From Micromonospora endolithica (GTDB lineage Bacteria; Actinomycetota; Actinomycetes; Mycobacteriales; Micromonosporaceae), in NCBI RefSeq assembly GCF_003626595.1, contig NZ_RBAK01000025.1, forward strand, positions 1 to 37,596: DNA of 37,596 bases, in the 5' to 3' direction. Below are positions 37,022 through 37,596 of the stretch, piece after piece. A program made the position numbers and the translations under genes. The first letter of the stretch is position 1; the number at the start of each line of letters is the position of its first letter. Under the pieces are notes generated by a model. It was not told where the DNA came from. It was given only the letters and a program-made list of their open reading frames with translations, and did no database searches.

Positions 37022-37342
37022 GTGAACGAGTCGATCTGGGATGCCGCCCGTGCCGCGCGGGCGTGGCTGGACGCCGCCAACGGCACCGGTCAGGCCGAGC
37101 TGACCTGCCGGATCCTCAAGCTGACCGAGGAAGCGGGCGAGGTGGCCGGCGCCTGGATCGGCCTGGTGGGACAGAACCCGCGCAAGGGGGTCACCCACAC
37201 CCACGAGGACGTCGCGGCGGAACTCGCCGACGTCGCGTTCACCGCCCTGGTCGCCGTCGAGAGCCTCGGACTGGACGCCCGGACCGTCCTGGAGGCGTGC
37301 GCCGCGAAGGTACGTACCCGCCTCGACCCGCCCGCGACCTGA
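37022..37342 (+). CDS. MazG-like nucleotide pyrophosphohydrolase family protein
   Basis: 106 aa from GTG 37022 (MNESIWDAARAARAWLDAANG); the open frame reaches back to 36968 but the extra residues look non-coding. A single MazG-type four-helix domain is seen: LTCRILKLTEEAGEVAGAW, with the E-E-x-x-E metal motif near 38-42, and HEDVAAELADVAFTALVAVESLG, giving E-x-x-D near 70. MazG-like enzymes hydrolyse non-canonical or excess (d)NTPs to monophosphates and pyrophosphate, sanitising the nucleotide pool. It stands alone, divergent from the secreted hydrolase gene. Confidence 0.88.
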   Translation: MNESIWDAARAARAWLDAANGTGQAELTCRILKLTEEAGEVAGAWIGLVGQNPRKGVTHTHEDVAAELADVAFTALVAVESLGLDARTVLEACAAKVRTRLDPPAT

Positions 37343-37596
37343 CCGTCGGCTCGGCCGGGCCCCGACCGACCCGCCGGCGGCCGGCTCAACCGCGATCGGC
37401 TCGGGCGTCGGCTTGGGGGGCGATGCCCCGTCTCGGTGGGGTGCTGCGTGGTCGGCGCCGGATGGGGCGTTTGTCGGGTTCGGGGGTGTGGTCGGGGGCA
37501 CCCCGGTGGCGGAATGCCGGCCGGGCCGGGGTCGTTACACCATGCGGACGATCGAGTAGCACCCCCGACCTGCGGTTCTCCGCAGGGTCGCAAGGG
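37343..37596. other. Non-coding tail with G/T-rich stretch and terminal hairpin
   Basis: No convincing gene follows the MazG-like stop. From about 37395 to 37510 the plus strand is strongly G+T-biased (for example GGCTTGGGGGGCGATG and GTTCGGGGGTGTGGTCGGGG), unlike the flanking coding DNA. At 37566-37590 CGACCTGCGG, TTCT, CCGCAGGGTCG form a 10-bp stem with one extra G; it could terminate a gene entering from beyond the right edge on the minus strand. Confidence 0.45.

Noticed and set aside
37500..37596. Possible tRNA at the right edge (minus strand TGGTGTAAC-like D-arm).
   Set aside because: No anticodon arm, T-arm or 7-bp acceptor stem can be assembled around it.

Overview
The window is very GC-rich DNA (codon third positions almost all G or C) with many GTG starts, ATGA/GTGA gene overlaps, Tat signals, an EthR/EthA pair and a mycothiol-dependent formaldehyde dehydrogenase. 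Together these point to a mycothiol-producing actinomycete. A dispersed GGAAGGGGCCCTT...AACGCC palindromic repeat and the overall gene style suggest Micromonosporaceae, most likely Micromonospora; that assignment is inference. No rRNA, tRNA, CRISPR array, insertion sequence or phage gene was recognised. The region looks chromosomal, with short operons and several strong hairpin terminators.

Layout: (1) 1-2352 holds the 3' end of an oligopeptide-type ABC ATPase, two small acidic proteins, a Cys-cluster/pentapeptide-repeat protein and a secreted subtilisin-inhibitor-like protein. (2) 2695-9673 holds a large secreted Asp-box beta-propeller protein, then a complete CUT1-type sugar ABC importer in the order permease, binding lipoprotein, ATPase, permease. 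(3) 9744-13264 holds a small lipoprotein, a DUF1349 protein, a membrane-anchored multicopper oxidase and an UlaG-like metallo-hydrolase. (4) 13269-16856 holds a B3/B4-domain protein and a LysE exporter, divergent from a MocR regulator whose N-terminus contains a copy of the palindromic repeat, then a small membrane protein. (5) 16853-22918 (minus strand) is the most unusual part: four genes chained by 4-bp stop/start overlaps. They encode an ABC ATPase-like protein with every catalytic motif degenerate, a Tat-type binding lipoprotein, a permease with two CUT1-like halves fused, and a membrane-anchored NB-ARC/TPR protein whose P-loop lysine is also replaced by threonine. (6) 23059-27087 holds ethR and, divergently, an ethA-SDR-alpha/beta-hydrolase operon with palindromic operators between them. 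(7) 27092-32665 holds an FeS-type cryptochrome/photolyase, a DoxX-like protein, the mscR/MBL formaldehyde-detoxification pair, a VOC protein and a DUF3626 protein. (8) 32666-37342 holds a secreted lysozyme-fold protein behind a structured leader, a PhoD phosphatase, a secreted alpha/beta hydrolase with a clear promoter and operator, and a MazG-like protein.

The prime candidate for an undescribed system is the 16853-22918 module. It has importer architecture, but neither encoded NTPase-like protein has a recognisable catalytic P-loop. It may therefore borrow an ATPase from elsewhere or act as a sensor or scaffold. Other points worth a second look are the structured leader at 32716-32906, the palindromic repeat pair, and the hairpin that contains the start codon of the first permease.
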